From Alteribacter natronophilus (GTDB taxonomy: Bacteria > Bacillota > Bacilli > Bacillales > Salisediminibacteriaceae), in contig NZ_VCRO01000001.1 of NCBI RefSeq assembly GCF_006007885.1, positions 62,001 to 126,000 of the forward strand: 64,000 nt of DNA, written 5' to 3'. How positions within the stretch are numbered: position 1 is the first letter of the stretch; each line of letters begins with the position of its first letter. The notes beneath the pieces are model-generated. The model was not told the DNA's origin, searched no databases, and saw only the letters and a list, made by a program, of their open reading frames with translations. Below, in pieces: positions 33,031 through 42,084 of the stretch. The translations under genes were made by a program, and so were the position numbers.

Positions 33031-33522
33031 ATGAAAAAGCACGTGTGGTGTTTACTGGGGTTCTGCTTTTTTCTGGGAGCCTGCGAAACGGAATCGGAAG
33101 CGTGGATGCCTGATGAAAAACCGGACGATTTCAACTTTTCCCTTCACTTCGGTTATGGAGCACAAAACGAATTGAACACCTTCGAGGACACGTTTACAAA
33201 AGATCTGATTGAGGACGGTCAGGTTACGACGGAAATGGTGCTTACTGATGAGGAGATGGAGAGGATCTACACGAACATGCGGGAGGCGGATGTCCTTGGT
33301 GTGTCTGACAATACCGAAGGAAGTACCTGCAGCGATCCCCACCACAGCTACCAGCTCGTTTTACAGGCAGACGGCGAAGAATTCCGTGACAGCTGGAACA
33401 CCTCATGCGAAACAGAGGCAACAACCCGATGGGAATCGTTCATGGATTTCCTCGTTTCAGACATCATCGAGCCGAGACCGGAATATCAGGCGCTGCCCGA
33501 ACCGACAGGTGGTTATGACTGA
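33031..33522 (+). CDS. Lipoprotein, possibly C-terminally truncated
   Basis: A protein of 163 residues with lipobox LGAC (Cys20), an acidic mature part and two Cys in GSTCSDPHH and NTSCETEA that may form a disulfide. The TGA after GGYD is followed in the same frame by 26 more codons that look coding (EYHPDGDVLESSPPLREAV) up to a TAA at 33601, so the C-terminus may have been cut by a recent nonsense change. Function unknown. Confidence 0.7.
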   Translation: MKKHVWCLLGFCFFLGACETESEAWMPDEKPDDFNFSLHFGYGAQNELNTFEDTFTKDLIEDGQVTTEMVLTDEEMERIYTNMREADVLGVSDNTEGSTCSDPHHSYQLVLQADGEEFRDSWNTSCETEATTRWESFMDFLVSDIIEPRPEYQALPEPTGGYD

Positions 33523-33616
33523 GTGGAATACCACCCGGACGGTGACGTGCTGGAGTCCAGTCCGCCTCTGCGTGAAGCGGTCCAGACGGAAAAAATGGAA
33601 TAATCGATGTATTCAG

Positions 33617-33648
33617 GCGGGCGGCATCACCCAGCGCGCCCGCTTTTA
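33617..33648 (+). terminator. Intrinsic terminator
   Basis: gcgggcg pairs with cgcccgc around a 13-nt loop and TTTT follows. It lies after the lipoprotein frame and stops right at the convergent membrane-protein gene. Confidence 0.65.
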
Positions 33649-34551
33649 TCAGCTGTTGTGCTCCGCTTTGTACACACTCATCCCAAGAATAAATCCAGAA
33701 AATATCATCAGGAAAATAAGTTCCATCTGGATGGCCTCTGCCGGGAAAAGACCGATCACATAGGGGGCTGCAAGAAGCGGCATGGCGATAAAGAGAGCCA
33801 CATGCCAGTTTACCCGCCACGTGCCGGGTCTTTTTTTCTGCAGTCGGCGCCGCAGAACCGCGAGGAAAAGTCCGAACAGTACGTACGCCAGATGGAAGGT
33901 TGGATCCACCATTACAAGCCACCCGTTCCCGATCAGCACTCCGATTAAAGTAATCAGAATAAAGACACGCTCCCTAAAGGGGGCAGATCCAATGCTGTGC
34001 TCCTTTGCGAAGAACCCCTGCGCCAGAAGAAAACCCGTGACAATTAAGGAAAGTACAGAAGTGTGATAAAAGACAGACCACAGATATCCTGATCCTGCAT
34101 CGGCAGGAAAGGTGATTGATAGGGAATGCATCATATAGATAAAAAGTGCTGTCACCGCGAGTGGCAGGCCTAAGATCAGAAAACCGGTCTTATCGAATTC
34201 TGCTTTTTCCCCGGCGGTTCTGCCTGTTTTTCCAAGAGCCGCACCAAAAAGGCCATATACGATGGCCGGCACGAGTGCTCCGAGGTAATATGTCATTTCC
34301 CCTGTGTGGGCAAACATCGGATGAGTGCTCCAGTCCAGGCGGACGGTGGCGGTGATCCAGCCGGTAAACAGGAGGATGATGGTGATAGCTGAAAGAACAA
34401 GGATGTATTTAGCTGCAAGATTGATTGTCATAAGGGCCCACTCCTTCCTGCCCAGTTTACCATATCCAGCCCGAAAGAAATTCCCGTTCTTAAAATGGTT
34501 CCAGCTGCGAAAAAACTCATAGACCAGGGTAGTAGAAGCGATGAAACTCAT
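33649..34551 (-). CDS. Multi-spanning membrane protein, unknown; start uncertain
   Basis: About 300 residues from ATG at 34551 with eight or nine membrane helices; a soluble FRSWNHFKNGNFFRAGYGKL loop follows the first. The frame is open to 34701, but that part lies inside the oppositely transcribed serine-hydrolase gene, and no start in the region has a clear ribosome site, so the true 5' end may be slightly different or truncated. It is not an ABC permease by any motif I can see. Confidence 0.6.
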   Translation of the reverse strand: MSFIASTTLVYEFFRSWNHFKNGNFFRAGYGKLGRKEWALMTINLAAKYILVLSAITIILLFTGWITATVRLDWSTHPMFAHTGEMTYYLGALVPAIVYGLFGAALGKTGRTAGEKAEFDKTGFLILGLPLAVTALFIYMMHSLSITFPADAGSGYLWSVFYHTSVLSLIVTGFLLAQGFFAKEHSIGSAPFRERVFILITLIGVLIGNGWLVMVDPTFHLAYVLFGLFLAVLRRRLQKKRPGTWRVNWHVALFIAMPLLAAPYVIGLFPAEAIQMELIFLMIFSGFILGMSVYKAEHNS

Positions 34552-34633
34552 GTAGACTGGAAATGAGTCCCAAAACCGCACATATGTCAACTGAAACACT
34601 GGACGCAGTTCATACGAAAAAGGTGAAAAAACA

Positions 34634-35650
34634 GTGACACTTAATAATAAAATAGACAGGTTTTGTAAGGAAGCCGGTTTTTCAGGTGTAATCATGGCCA
34701 AAAAAGAAGGAAAAACGCTGGTGGATAAGGCTTTTGGCTTTGCTGACCGGGCGAATCAGCGGGTAAATAGCACGGATACTCGCTTCGGAATCGCTTCAGG
34801 CTGTAAGTTGTTTACGGCCATCGCCGTCTGCCAGCTGGTTGAGAAAGGAAAACTTTCCTTTGATACCAGACTGGCAGACTGTCTGGATTATTCGTTTCCC
34901 AACTTCCACCCGCACGTTACTGTAAAGCATCTGTTAACCCACACTTCCGGTGTGCCCGATTACTTCGATGAAGAGGAAATGGATGATTTTGAGGATCTCT
35001 GGAGGAGCTGGCCTATGTATCGTATCCGGACAGGAGAAGATTTTCTGCCGCTTTTTCAGAACGGTGCAATGATGTTTCAGCCCGGTGAGCGGTTTCATTA
35101 CAACAACGCCGGCTACATTCTCCTTGGTCTGATCGTGGAAGCGCTGTCGGGAAGACGTTTTGATGACTACGTGGAAACGGAAATATTCAAACCGTGCGGA
35201 ATGGAGATGTCTGGTTACTTTTCCTTCGACAGCCTGCCCGGCAACACGGCGATCGGCTATATTGAAGATGACGATGGCAGATGGCGCACGAACCATTATT
35301 CCCTTCCGGTAAAAGGCGGTGCGGACGGCGGAGCCTACGTCACTGCAGGAGATATGATGAAACTGTGGGATGGTCTTGCAGAACACCGTCTGCTTGGGGA
35401 GGAAATGACGAGGACCATTATTACACCTCAAGTGGAGACAGGAGAAGGGGATTATTACGGTTACGGCATCTGGATCGGAGAACGGCGTGGGAAAATCGGC
35501 ATTTTCCACGTAATGGGCTTTGACCCGGGGGTAAGTTTTGCATCGGCCTGGTACCCAAACGATGATTTTAAAGCTGTGATTACTTCCAATAAATCGGAAG
35601 GTCCGCACGATGTTCTGAGGGTGCTGGAGGAGGAGCTTCGACTGAAGTAA
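34634..35650 (+). CDS. Beta-lactamase-family serine hydrolase
   Basis: A protein of 338 residues with the class C/DD-peptidase-like SxxK motif SGCK (Ser55, Lys58), a YxN motif at Tyr156-Asn158 in FHYNNAGYILLG, and a C-terminal HVMGFDPG replacing the usual H-x-G triad. Family members act as carboxypeptidases, esterases or D-amino-acid amidases. There is no signal peptide, so it is probably cytoplasmic. The GTG at 34634 follows aaaggtga. Confidence 0.82.
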   Translation: MTLNNKIDRFCKEAGFSGVIMAKKEGKTLVDKAFGFADRANQRVNSTDTRFGIASGCKLFTAIAVCQLVEKGKLSFDTRLADCLDYSFPNFHPHVTVKHLLTHTSGVPDYFDEEEMDDFEDLWRSWPMYRIRTGEDFLPLFQNGAMMFQPGERFHYNNAGYILLGLIVEALSGRRFDDYVETEIFKPCGMEMSGYFSFDSLPGNTAIGYIEDDDGRWRTNHYSLPVKGGADGGAYVTAGDMMKLWDGLAEHRLLGEEMTRTIITPQVETGEGDYYGYGIWIGERRGKIGIFHVMGFDPGVSFASAWYPNDDFKAVITSNKSEGPHDVLRVLEEELRLK

Positions 35651-35711
35651 CAATCTTTGATGAACAACAGGGACTTCACTCCGAAAATCTATGAAGTGTA
35701 ATATTAATACC

Positions 35712-35744
35712 GAAGGCGCTGTTCGCAATTTGAACAGCGCCTTC
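35712..35744 (+). terminator. GC-rich hairpin, terminator-like
   Basis: gaaggcgctgttc pairs perfectly with gaacagcgccttc. No strong T run follows, so efficiency is doubtful. It separates the hydrolase gene from the MFS gene. Confidence 0.5.
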
Positions 35745-35845
35745 CCTGTGAATCTGCTATACTGGAATGAGTTTACAAGAGAGAAAACACGAGCCTTCTC
35801 AGCTGCGGCGAAAGAGAGGCTGGTGCGTTAAAAGAGGGGAACGAA

Positions 35846-37261
35846 ATGGATTCATATCAGCGCAGAATTGTGACCGCGCTTCTCATTGCCACCTTCCTTG
35901 CGGCGATCGAAGTGACGGTTATCAGTACAGCTATGCCAAGCATCACCCAGGATCTCGGGGGACTGGATCTGATCAGCTGGGTGTTTGCCATTTACCTGCT
36001 TACATATGCGGTTATGACGCCGATTTTCGGCAAACTGGCCGACCTGTTCGGCCGAAAGAAGATTTTTATCACCGGAACGATCCTGTTTCTCACAGGGTCC
36101 GCCCTCTGCGGCTTTTCCCAGACAATGGAGCAGCTTATCGCGTTCCGTGCCGTCCAGGGAATCGGAGCAGGAGCGCTTATGCCGATGGTGTTCACGATCG
36201 TCGGCGACGTGTTCAGCTACAAACAGCGGGCCAGGGCACAGGCGATTATCGGATCGATCTGGGGCATCGCCGGGATTTTCGGGCCTCTTGTTGGCGGGTT
36301 TACCGTCGACTTTTTCACGTGGCACTGGATTTTCTTCATGAACATTCCGTTCGGCCTTGTGAGCATGTATCTGATCGGGCGCAACCTGGAGGAAAAGCTG
36401 GAGAAAAAGAAGCACTCCATCGATTACGGAGGAGCGATCACGTTTATCATCGGAACCGGGGCCCTTCTGTATGCCCTTTTATCAGGTGGAAACGAAATTG
36501 CCTGGAACGAGCCGCTCATGTTCGTGCTGCTTGGAACGGCCGTTGTTTTTCTCGCCGTTTTCCTCATCGTGCAGTTCCGTGTCCGTGAACCTCTCGTGCC
36601 GGTTCACCTGTTTAAAAACCGTCATCTTGTTACCGCCAACGCCAACGGGCTTCTTCTCGGGATGATGCTGATCGGTCTTACGGCATACCTGCCGCTCTGG
36701 GTACAGGGCGTGCTGGAGCTGCCGGCCACCTATTCGGGGCTGACGCTCATTCCAATGAGCCTCGGCTGGCCTCTGGCAGCCTTTTATGCCAGCCGGATTC
36801 TCGGGCAGTTCAGGGCAAAAACGATCTGCATGACCGGAACGGCGATTATTGCCCTCAGCACGTTCGGGCTTACGATGATTTCCGCCGGAACACCGAACTG
36901 GGTGCTCATCGTGATTATGTTTTTCGTAGGAACGGGCTTTGGCCTGTCGATGACGATCTTCACGGTCATCGTCCAGTCGTCTGTCGGCTGGGAAAACCGC
37001 GGTTCCGCGGCCAGCTCTAATGCGTTTCTCCGTACGCTCGGCCAGACACTTGGGATCACGATCCTTGGTACTGTGCTGAATCAGTTTATCGGGGGCGAGA
37101 CGCTCAACGGGGCGACCGTGGCTCCCGAGATTCTCGGCGCCGGTCTTCATACGGTGTTTATCCTGATTTTTGTCCTCGCGGTATTAAGCTTTGCCGTGAC
37201 AAGCCTTCTGCCTAAAGAGGAGCCGGAGCACAGTGGTCCTGCAGCAGAGAGAAAATCATAG
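35846..37261 (+). CDS. MFS drug exporter, DHA2/EmrB type
   Basis: A protein of 471 residues with 14 predicted helices. Motif A is GKLADLFGRKK (residues about 62-72), motif B RAVQGIGAG, motif C GPLVGGFTVDFF, plus the opening IATFLAAIEVTVISTAMP. Such proteins export cationic or amphipathic compounds using proton motive force. It is more G+C-rich than its neighbours on the right. The small membrane gene 22 nt downstream probably shares its transcript. Confidence 0.9.
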   Translation: MDSYQRRIVTALLIATFLAAIEVTVISTAMPSITQDLGGLDLISWVFAIYLLTYAVMTPIFGKLADLFGRKKIFITGTILFLTGSALCGFSQTMEQLIAFRAVQGIGAGALMPMVFTIVGDVFSYKQRARAQAIIGSIWGIAGIFGPLVGGFTVDFFTWHWIFFMNIPFGLVSMYLIGRNLEEKLEKKKHSIDYGGAITFIIGTGALLYALLSGGNEIAWNEPLMFVLLGTAVVFLAVFLIVQFRVREPLVPVHLFKNRHLVTANANGLLLGMMLIGLTAYLPLWVQGVLELPATYSGLTLIPMSLGWPLAAFYASRILGQFRAKTICMTGTAIIALSTFGLTMISAGTPNWVLIVIMFFVGTGFGLSMTIFTVIVQSSVGWENRGSAASSNAFLRTLGQTLGITILGTVLNQFIGGETLNGATVAPEILGAGLHTVFILIFVLAVLSFAVTSLLPKEEPEHSGPAAERKS

Positions 37262-37283
37262 AGTGTATAGGAGGTGAGCGAGC

Positions 37284-37514
37284 GTGGAACGCCTGATTGT
37301 AAAAACAGGAGTCTACTCCTTTGCAGTTTCCTTTCTCGTTCTGCTGGCGTTTACGGACCGGTATGTGACGAGCCAAAGTGGAGACGTAATACAGACATCT
37401 GCAAGGAGTTACCCGGATTACTTTTTCGGTATTGTCCAGATCTCGGCCCAGTTCACTCTGGCGGCCATCATTGCTGTCATTGTCATCGGCCTGATCCGTA
37501 AGTATAAAAACTGA
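37284..37514 (+). CDS. Small membrane protein
   Basis: A protein of 76 residues with two membrane segments (about 10-24 and 50-70) around a polar loop. The start is GTG at 37284 after a ggaggtgagcgagc site. It follows the MFS gene by 22 nt and may be an accessory subunit. Unknown family. Confidence 0.6.
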   Translation: MERLIVKTGVYSFAVSFLVLLAFTDRYVTSQSGDVIQTSARSYPDYFFGIVQISAQFTLAAIIAVIVIGLIRKYKN

Positions 37515-37642
37515 ATTTTTCCCTCGGGGAGTAGTGGTAAAAGCAGGTGATGAGAGATTAACTGATTTACTCATTTGTTTTCGCAAGTGCTGACTATGTT
37601 CGAATTAAAGTCCCTATAGTTGTTGTGCTGGAGGTTGGTAGA

Positions 37643-38101
37643 ATGGAGAAGCTGTGTTTTATTATTCTTTTGATCACTTTACTCTCTGCTTGTAATCTGC
37701 AGGATGGTGATACAGAGATATCAGAGAGCGCCCCCAGCCTTAATATCGAAGTTAGTGAATCACCTGAAGAGTTAGAACGAATAACAGGTGTTGTGTGTTG
37801 GGATAACTGTTCAAATGAAGATCTTGGGTTTGGTTTCAGTAATATTGATAAGGACAAAATGCCAACGAACATCATCAAAGAAGATGCACTGTTTTTAATA
37901 ACTCATGAAGGAACTGAAGCAGATAGGTATGGTTACTTTGCTATTACTGACAAAGGTGTTGGTTATAATACGTTTATAGAAGACAATACATTTACACCAT
38001 ACAAGCAGGAAACAAAGTATTTGGTTATTGCACAATGGTTAGATAACAGCAGACAATTAAAAGGATATACATACGCTATGTTCGAAGTGGAAACACAGTA
38101 G
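37643..38101 (+). CDS. Lipoprotein, unknown
   Basis: A protein of 152 residues with lipobox LSAC (Cys17), then an acidic Ser/Glu-rich linker and a beta-rich domain that includes a CWDNCS Cys pair. It is A+T-richer than its neighbours, consistent with accessory origin. The ATG at 37643 is 9 nt from ggagg. No family is recognised. Confidence 0.65.
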   Translation: MEKLCFIILLITLLSACNLQDGDTEISESAPSLNIEVSESPEELERITGVVCWDNCSNEDLGFGFSNIDKDKMPTNIIKEDALFLITHEGTEADRYGYFAITDKGVGYNTFIEDNTFTPYKQETKYLVIAQWLDNSRQLKGYTYAMFEVETQ

Positions 38102-38414
38102 AGTGAAGCACGGCCGGTGTGGGACCTAATAAAGAATTCCCGATATAGATAATATGAATGCGAACTACAGACATTAATTAATTCAAAAAATGGAGAGCAT
38201 TAGGTAAGACAATATGAAAGGCACGAGGATTCGTGTCTTTTTTCAGTGCAAATGATTCTCGATTTACGATTTTGTACCCTACGTGTAAATCATCAACGAG
38301 ATGTCGTCTGCTTTTCTTCTGGAAACAAAAGCGTGATATGGGTAATTGTGTTAAAGTTTGCATAGGCATTTTAGAGGAGTGAAACAGCAATCGTAATTTA
38401 GGGGGTGGTCCGGT
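38102..38414. other. Intergenic region
   Basis: This 313-bp A+T-rich gap holds a weak terminator (38217-38243) and no gene I can support. The minus-strand frame at 38178-38390 lacks a ribosome site. Confidence 0.4.
38217..38243 (+). terminator. Weak intrinsic terminator
   Basis: aaaggcacga pairs with tcgtgtcttt (one G-U) and a T run follows. Confidence 0.5.
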
Positions 38415-38792
38415 ATTTATAGGAAATGGATTGTAATCGTCCTGCTTGCCTGCATCGTAATGATCTCATTTGTTTACTTCATTTTTATCAAAGACGACAC
38501 GGCGTACCCGAGTCACGGTTTTGGCGGTGTGATCATCGAAGAAAAGGAGTTCCACATAGAACCGGGAAGGTACACGGAAATGTGGATCACAGTCTATAAC
38601 GCTTACGATTCGCGGGAAGATACTGAAAGATACAGAGTTGACATTGAAGACGAAAGGATCTTTAACCTCATAGAAGAGGGAGAAGAATACTTCATGGTTA
38701 TACAGGCCTTCAAACAGGATCGTGAGGGAGAGTTTGTTTACAGGTTAAATCAGATCGAGAGACCGGAGGGGACAAAAATAAGGGGAGATTGA
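38415..38792 (+). CDS. Membrane-anchored protein with probable ATT start
   Basis: A protein of 125 residues if it starts at ATT 38415: YRKWIVIVLLACIVMISFVY is a good signal anchor, followed by an extracellular beta-rich domain (EEKEFHIEPGRYTEMWITVY). A strong agggggtgg ribosome site ends about 6 nt before that ATT, and no ATG, GTG or TTG lies between. The first ATG (38460) falls inside the hydrophobic segment. Function unknown. Confidence 0.55.
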   Translation: MYRKWIVIVLLACIVMISFVYFIFIKDDTAYPSHGFGGVIIEEKEFHIEPGRYTEMWITVYNAYDSREDTERYRVDIEDERIFNLIEEGEEYFMVIQAFKQDREGEFVYRLNQIERPEGTKIRGD

Positions 38793-38830
38793 AGCACCTG
38801 GTTTTTCGCTCAAAAACACGGCCTTAAGGC

Positions 38831-39322
38831 TCAGCTGTTCCTGTTAAGTCCAATTGAAAGTTTTAGGATCGCCTCTCTTACTTTTGCCAGGTTTTCGCCT
38901 CCGTTCATTTCGCGGCGGGCGTGAAGGAGTACAGGCCTGACCGACTCCACCGAGCGGCCGAATTCGTACATCCACTCATACCGGGGCACCATCCACGTGT
39001 GAAAGTGGTGGGTGGTGTCTTCGTTGTAGAAATAGTAGACATGTTCGATCCCGAGTACCTGCCTCTGAGCACGCCGGATCTGCGTTAATGTATTGATGTA
39101 ATCCGCACGCTCCTCATCGGTCAGTTGATCGAGGCAGGTAACGTGCCTTTTTGAGGCGAGGATCACGAGCCCCTCGATGGGATAGGCCACATCCTGGTGA
39201 GCGTGGAAGTGCTCTGTTTCAAGGATTACGCCGCCGTCAGGCTCCACCGTACCTGTTGTCAAGGCACAGCTGAGGCATTCTGTCTCCACCGTCCGCCCGT
39301 CTGCAAGCTGTATTTTTTTCAT
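38831..39322 (-). CDS. HIT-family protein
   Basis: A protein of 163 residues with the histidine-triad active site HHFHTWMVPRY (about residues 105-115) and the preceding YPIEGLVILASKRHV strand region. HIT proteins are nucleotide hydrolases or transferases acting through a His-nucleotidyl intermediate. The C-terminal extension after the triad is longer than in the simplest members. An aggaggcag site precedes the ATG. Confidence 0.85.
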   Translation of the reverse strand: MKKIQLADGRTVETECLSCALTTGTVEPDGGVILETEHFHAHQDVAYPIEGLVILASKRHVTCLDQLTDEERADYINTLTQIRRAQRQVLGIEHVYYFYNEDTTHHFHTWMVPRYEWMYEFGRSVESVRPVLLHARREMNGGENLAKVREAILKLSIGLNRNS

Positions 39323-39378
39323 AATCAGTCTGCCTCCTTATGGTATAATATGGGTATAATTTGAACAGGAGTGAGTCT

Positions 39379-39678
39379 ATGAAACTGCCAGTTTGCTGGT
39401 CATGCCGGCATCAATTTACGTATAGGGAAGGGCTGCGTTTTCTGTTCAGGAAAAACTGTCCTGCCTGTGGGAAAAAACAATATGTAACTACGAAAAGTAA
39501 CCTGAGAACCGGCATTCCTGCTATGCTTGTCGTGCTCGTGCCCGGTATACTGATTCGTGTCGTATTTGAGATGTCGTTTCTTTCCTACGCTTTAGTAATG
39601 ACCCTGCTTTTAGCTGCGGCCATGATGACAGTGCCCTTCTTTGTTGAAACCTCTGAAAAAGAAGAGCCGCTCGTGTAA
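39379..39678 (+). CDS. CXXC_20_CXXC-type zinc-ribbon membrane protein
   Basis: A protein of 99 residues with CWSC at the N-terminus and CPAC about 20 residues later, a zinc-ribbon pattern. Two membrane helices follow (about 47-64 and 68-88). Small Bacillus proteins with this layout form a known family without a function. The ATG at 39379 lies 5 nt from caggagtga. Confidence 0.78.
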   Translation: MKLPVCWSCRHQFTYREGLRFLFRKNCPACGKKQYVTTKSNLRTGIPAMLVVLVPGILIRVVFEMSFLSYALVMTLLLAAAMMTVPFFVETSEKEEPLV

Positions 39679-39679
39679 A

Positions 39680-39716
39680 GAACGGCCCCTGTGGATGATG
39701 TGGGGGCCGTTTTCTT
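39680..39716. terminator. Intrinsic terminator between convergent genes
   Basis: aacggcccc pairs with gggggccgtt and a T run follows. It may serve both flanking genes. Confidence 0.75.
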
Positions 39717-39737
39717 TGTGCTGCGGAAAGGGGCTTC

Positions 39738-40406
39738 TCATTCCTCCCTCTCCTCAAAAAATACATAGACTTCTGAAGCTTCACTCGTCGTAAGCAGCAC
39801 ATTCTCCCGGTCAGCGACAATATAAAAAGGAAACTCGTCGATGCCGAACGTCCGCTTATAATCAGCCACATCGTTCTCCTCATAGGGAAACGAACCGGCC
39901 ACGATCGACTCCTCAACCTGTCTCATGATCGTTTCTATATCCTTTTCCTGGGAGGGAGGTTCCCCTTCTTCGTATAGAAGTACCAGGTTCACCTTATCGT
40001 CAATATGGGAATAAACAGGGCTGTAAATCTCCTCATCCGTCATCTTCAGAAGTACGATTTCCTCTGCTGTTCCTTCGTTTTCGACCTTCATTGGCGGGTT
40101 TACCAGAACTTTCTGCCTCAGCTTCAAGTCGTCCCGGCCGGCATCCTGCCCGTCCTCAAACACGATCTCTGTGTCTTCCGTTATTTCCGCCAAATAGGCG
40201 TATCCCTGCTCTGTAGGGTACTCCTCCTGACGCTGTGCCCATTCACTAATGTCTACTGAAACGCCTTCACCATCCACACTGACGATCGATCCAATCATCC
40301 TATCGTCTGAGTGGTGACTGTAGGGGTAGGGCTCAATATCTGTTTCAGTCTGACTCATGCATGCGGTGAGAAACAAAGCTGCAGGAACTGCGAGTAATCG
40401 TCTCAA
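39738..40406 (-). CDS. Lipoprotein, unknown
   Basis: A protein of 222 residues with lipobox LTAC (Cys16) and a very acidic mature part. A short OB- or beta-barrel-like first domain (IGSIVSVDGEGVSVDISEW, then LRQKVLVNPP) is followed by a second alpha/beta domain. An aaggaggcag site precedes the ATG. No family is recognised. Confidence 0.68.
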   Translation of the reverse strand: MRRLLAVPAALFLTACMSQTETDIEPYPYSHHSDDRMIGSIVSVDGEGVSVDISEWAQRQEEYPTEQGYAYLAEITEDTEIVFEDGQDAGRDDLKLRQKVLVNPPMKVENEGTAEEIVLLKMTDEEIYSPVYSHIDDKVNLVLLYEEGEPPSQEKDIETIMRQVEESIVAGSFPYEENDVADYKRTFGIDEFPFYIVADRENVLLTTSEASEVYVFFEEREE

Positions 40407-40543
40407 TGATACTGCCTCCTTTTAAGAGATTACCGGACAAAGTCATAATTATAATTCTATAAAACAATTGTATATGGTAACATTTAACTTTAACAGTTGT
40501 TTTTTCACGTTATTGGTTTTCGATCAATTACTGCTCATTTACG

Positions 40544-40610
40544 TTCATAAATAGGTAAACTCCGCTCATAAACTGCTTTTTTCCGCTCACAAGTATCTGA
40601 CGCGCACCGG
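40544..40610 (+). repeat. 21-bp tandem array, 3 copies
   Basis: ttcataaa at 40544, ctcataaa at 40565 and ctcacaag at 40586 mark 21-bp units, with a partial unit at 40534. It lies between divergent genes, just upstream of the Lon-type protease gene. Confidence 0.6.
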
Positions 40611-40646
40611 AGACCGGAGCCATCACACCACGAAAGGACGATTCCC

Positions 40647-41564
40647 ATGAACGTTTCCAATCGGCCGAAATGGGCAGGCATCGCCATTGGCCTGCTCGTT
40701 TCAGCGTTTGCCTACTCTGTTTTTCTCACATTATACTTAACCGACACGATCAACGGCTTCCTCTTTACCGGTGCGCTGCTTCTCACTTTTGCCGTCTTCA
40801 GTACTGCTTTTCTCGTAACGGCGGTAAGGAAGAAGACACCGGCTGTCATGCTCGCAACGGGAACGGTTGTCTTTGCGGTTCTTGTCATATTCGACTTCCG
40901 CGTTCTCGCCTACGAAGGGGACACCTTCAACGCGACAGGCTACATGGAACCGATCGATCTTCCGGGGGACTCAGGCATTCACATACTCCCTGTCAGCATT
41001 CTGCCGATCGCCTACATCCGGGATGAAGCCTGGCTGATGGAGGGGATGGAGGCTCAGGGCATAGACTTTTACAAGCTTGAGCCGATTACGAACCGGGACC
41101 GCTACAGAAGTAAAAACATCGAGCTCGCACAGCTGGCGGGTTTAAGAGCGGACGGCCTCGCGGAAACAGAGAACAATCTTAGAGACTATGGATTTTCCGA
41201 TCTTTCGTTTACCGATGATTTTTTTGAGCGCGACAACCTTCAGGGAAACAGTGCCGGTCTCGCTCTTGCCCTGCAGGCGATGGTGCACAGGAATGAACTC
41301 GAGAACCACGTGCCCGTAGGCGTTACCGGAGCCATGGAGTCAGACGGCACGGTGAGCGGGGTGGGCGGGATCAGGGAAAAAATGCTCACTTCCAACGAGC
41401 ACAGCTTCTCCCACATTATCGTACCGGAAGCGAACCGGGCTGACGCTGAACAGGCAAAAACAGAAGAACAGATCTCTATCACAGTGGTCCCCGTTGAAAC
41501 GATCGGGGAAGCTGTGGATGCAGTAAAACAGATCAACCAGATTGGAGGCAGTACAGATGACTGA
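40647..41564 (+). CDS. Membrane-anchored Lon-type (S16) serine protease
   Basis: A protein of 305 residues with three membrane helices (about 9-30, 37-60, 66-84). The extracytoplasmic or peripheral domain carries the S16 catalytic dyad: Ser202 in LQGNSAGLALAL and Lys245 in GVGGIREKML, preceded by VGVTGAMESDGTV. It lacks the PDZ domain of YlbL-like proteins and any AAA module. It overlaps the next gene by 8 nt. Substrates are unknown. Confidence 0.82.
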   Translation: MNVSNRPKWAGIAIGLLVSAFAYSVFLTLYLTDTINGFLFTGALLLTFAVFSTAFLVTAVRKKTPAVMLATGTVVFAVLVIFDFRVLAYEGDTFNATGYMEPIDLPGDSGIHILPVSILPIAYIRDEAWLMEGMEAQGIDFYKLEPITNRDRYRSKNIELAQLAGLRADGLAETENNLRDYGFSDLSFTDDFFERDNLQGNSAGLALALQAMVHRNELENHVPVGVTGAMESDGTVSGVGGIREKMLTSNEHSFSHIIVPEANRADAEQAKTEEQISITVVPVETIGEAVDAVKQINQIGGSTDD

Positions 41565-42084
41565 TCGGGTAAGGCTCGTGATTCCGGAAGAATCGTGGGA
41601 AGAGGAATATCTCGCTTTTTACCGGGACTGGAAAGAAAGCGGGGAGGACATAATCCCGTGGGTAGTGGAGAAGGATCCATCGGATTTTAAAGCGATGGTG
41701 ACTTTTCTCCATAACAACCATAACGGCATCGACCTGAAGGAAGGGTGGGTCAGGGACTCCACCTACTGGCTCGTAAACGGTGAGGACCGGATTGTCGGAG
41801 CGGTGAATATCCGCCACGCCCTGACGCCGTTTCTCAAGACAAGCGGCGGGCATGTCGGCTACGGCATCCGTCCCGGGGAAAGGCGGAAAGGCTATGCCAC
41901 AGAGATTCTGGCCCTTTCTCTCAACAAACTCCGTAAACTCGGAGTGGAAGACGTTCTCGTTGTCTGCGACGAGGTAAACGAAGCCTCGCGCCGGACGATT
42001 GAAAAAAACGGCGGCATACGTGCCGATGACTTCGTGGAAGAGGACGGGAATGTGGTGAACCGGTTCTGGATCAGGGATCGGTAA
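41557..42084 (+). CDS. GNAT-family acetyltransferase
   Basis: A protein of 175 residues with the acetyl-CoA loop YGIRPGERRKGYATEILALS and the following VCDEVNEASRRTIEKNGG, typical of RimL-like GNAT enzymes. The ATG at 41557 lies inside the end of the protease gene, with ggagg 10 nt upstream, so the two are translationally coupled. Acceptor unknown. Confidence 0.88.
   Translation: MTDRVRLVIPEESWEEEYLAFYRDWKESGEDIIPWVVEKDPSDFKAMVTFLHNNHNGIDLKEGWVRDSTYWLVNGEDRIVGAVNIRHALTPFLKTSGGHVGYGIRPGERRKGYATEILALSLNKLRKLGVEDVLVVCDEVNEASRRTIEKNGGIRADDFVEEDGNVVNRFWIRDR

Noticed and set aside
35852-36415. Frames opposite the MFS exporter gene
   Set aside because: Shadow of G+C-rich membrane-protein coding sequence on the other strand.
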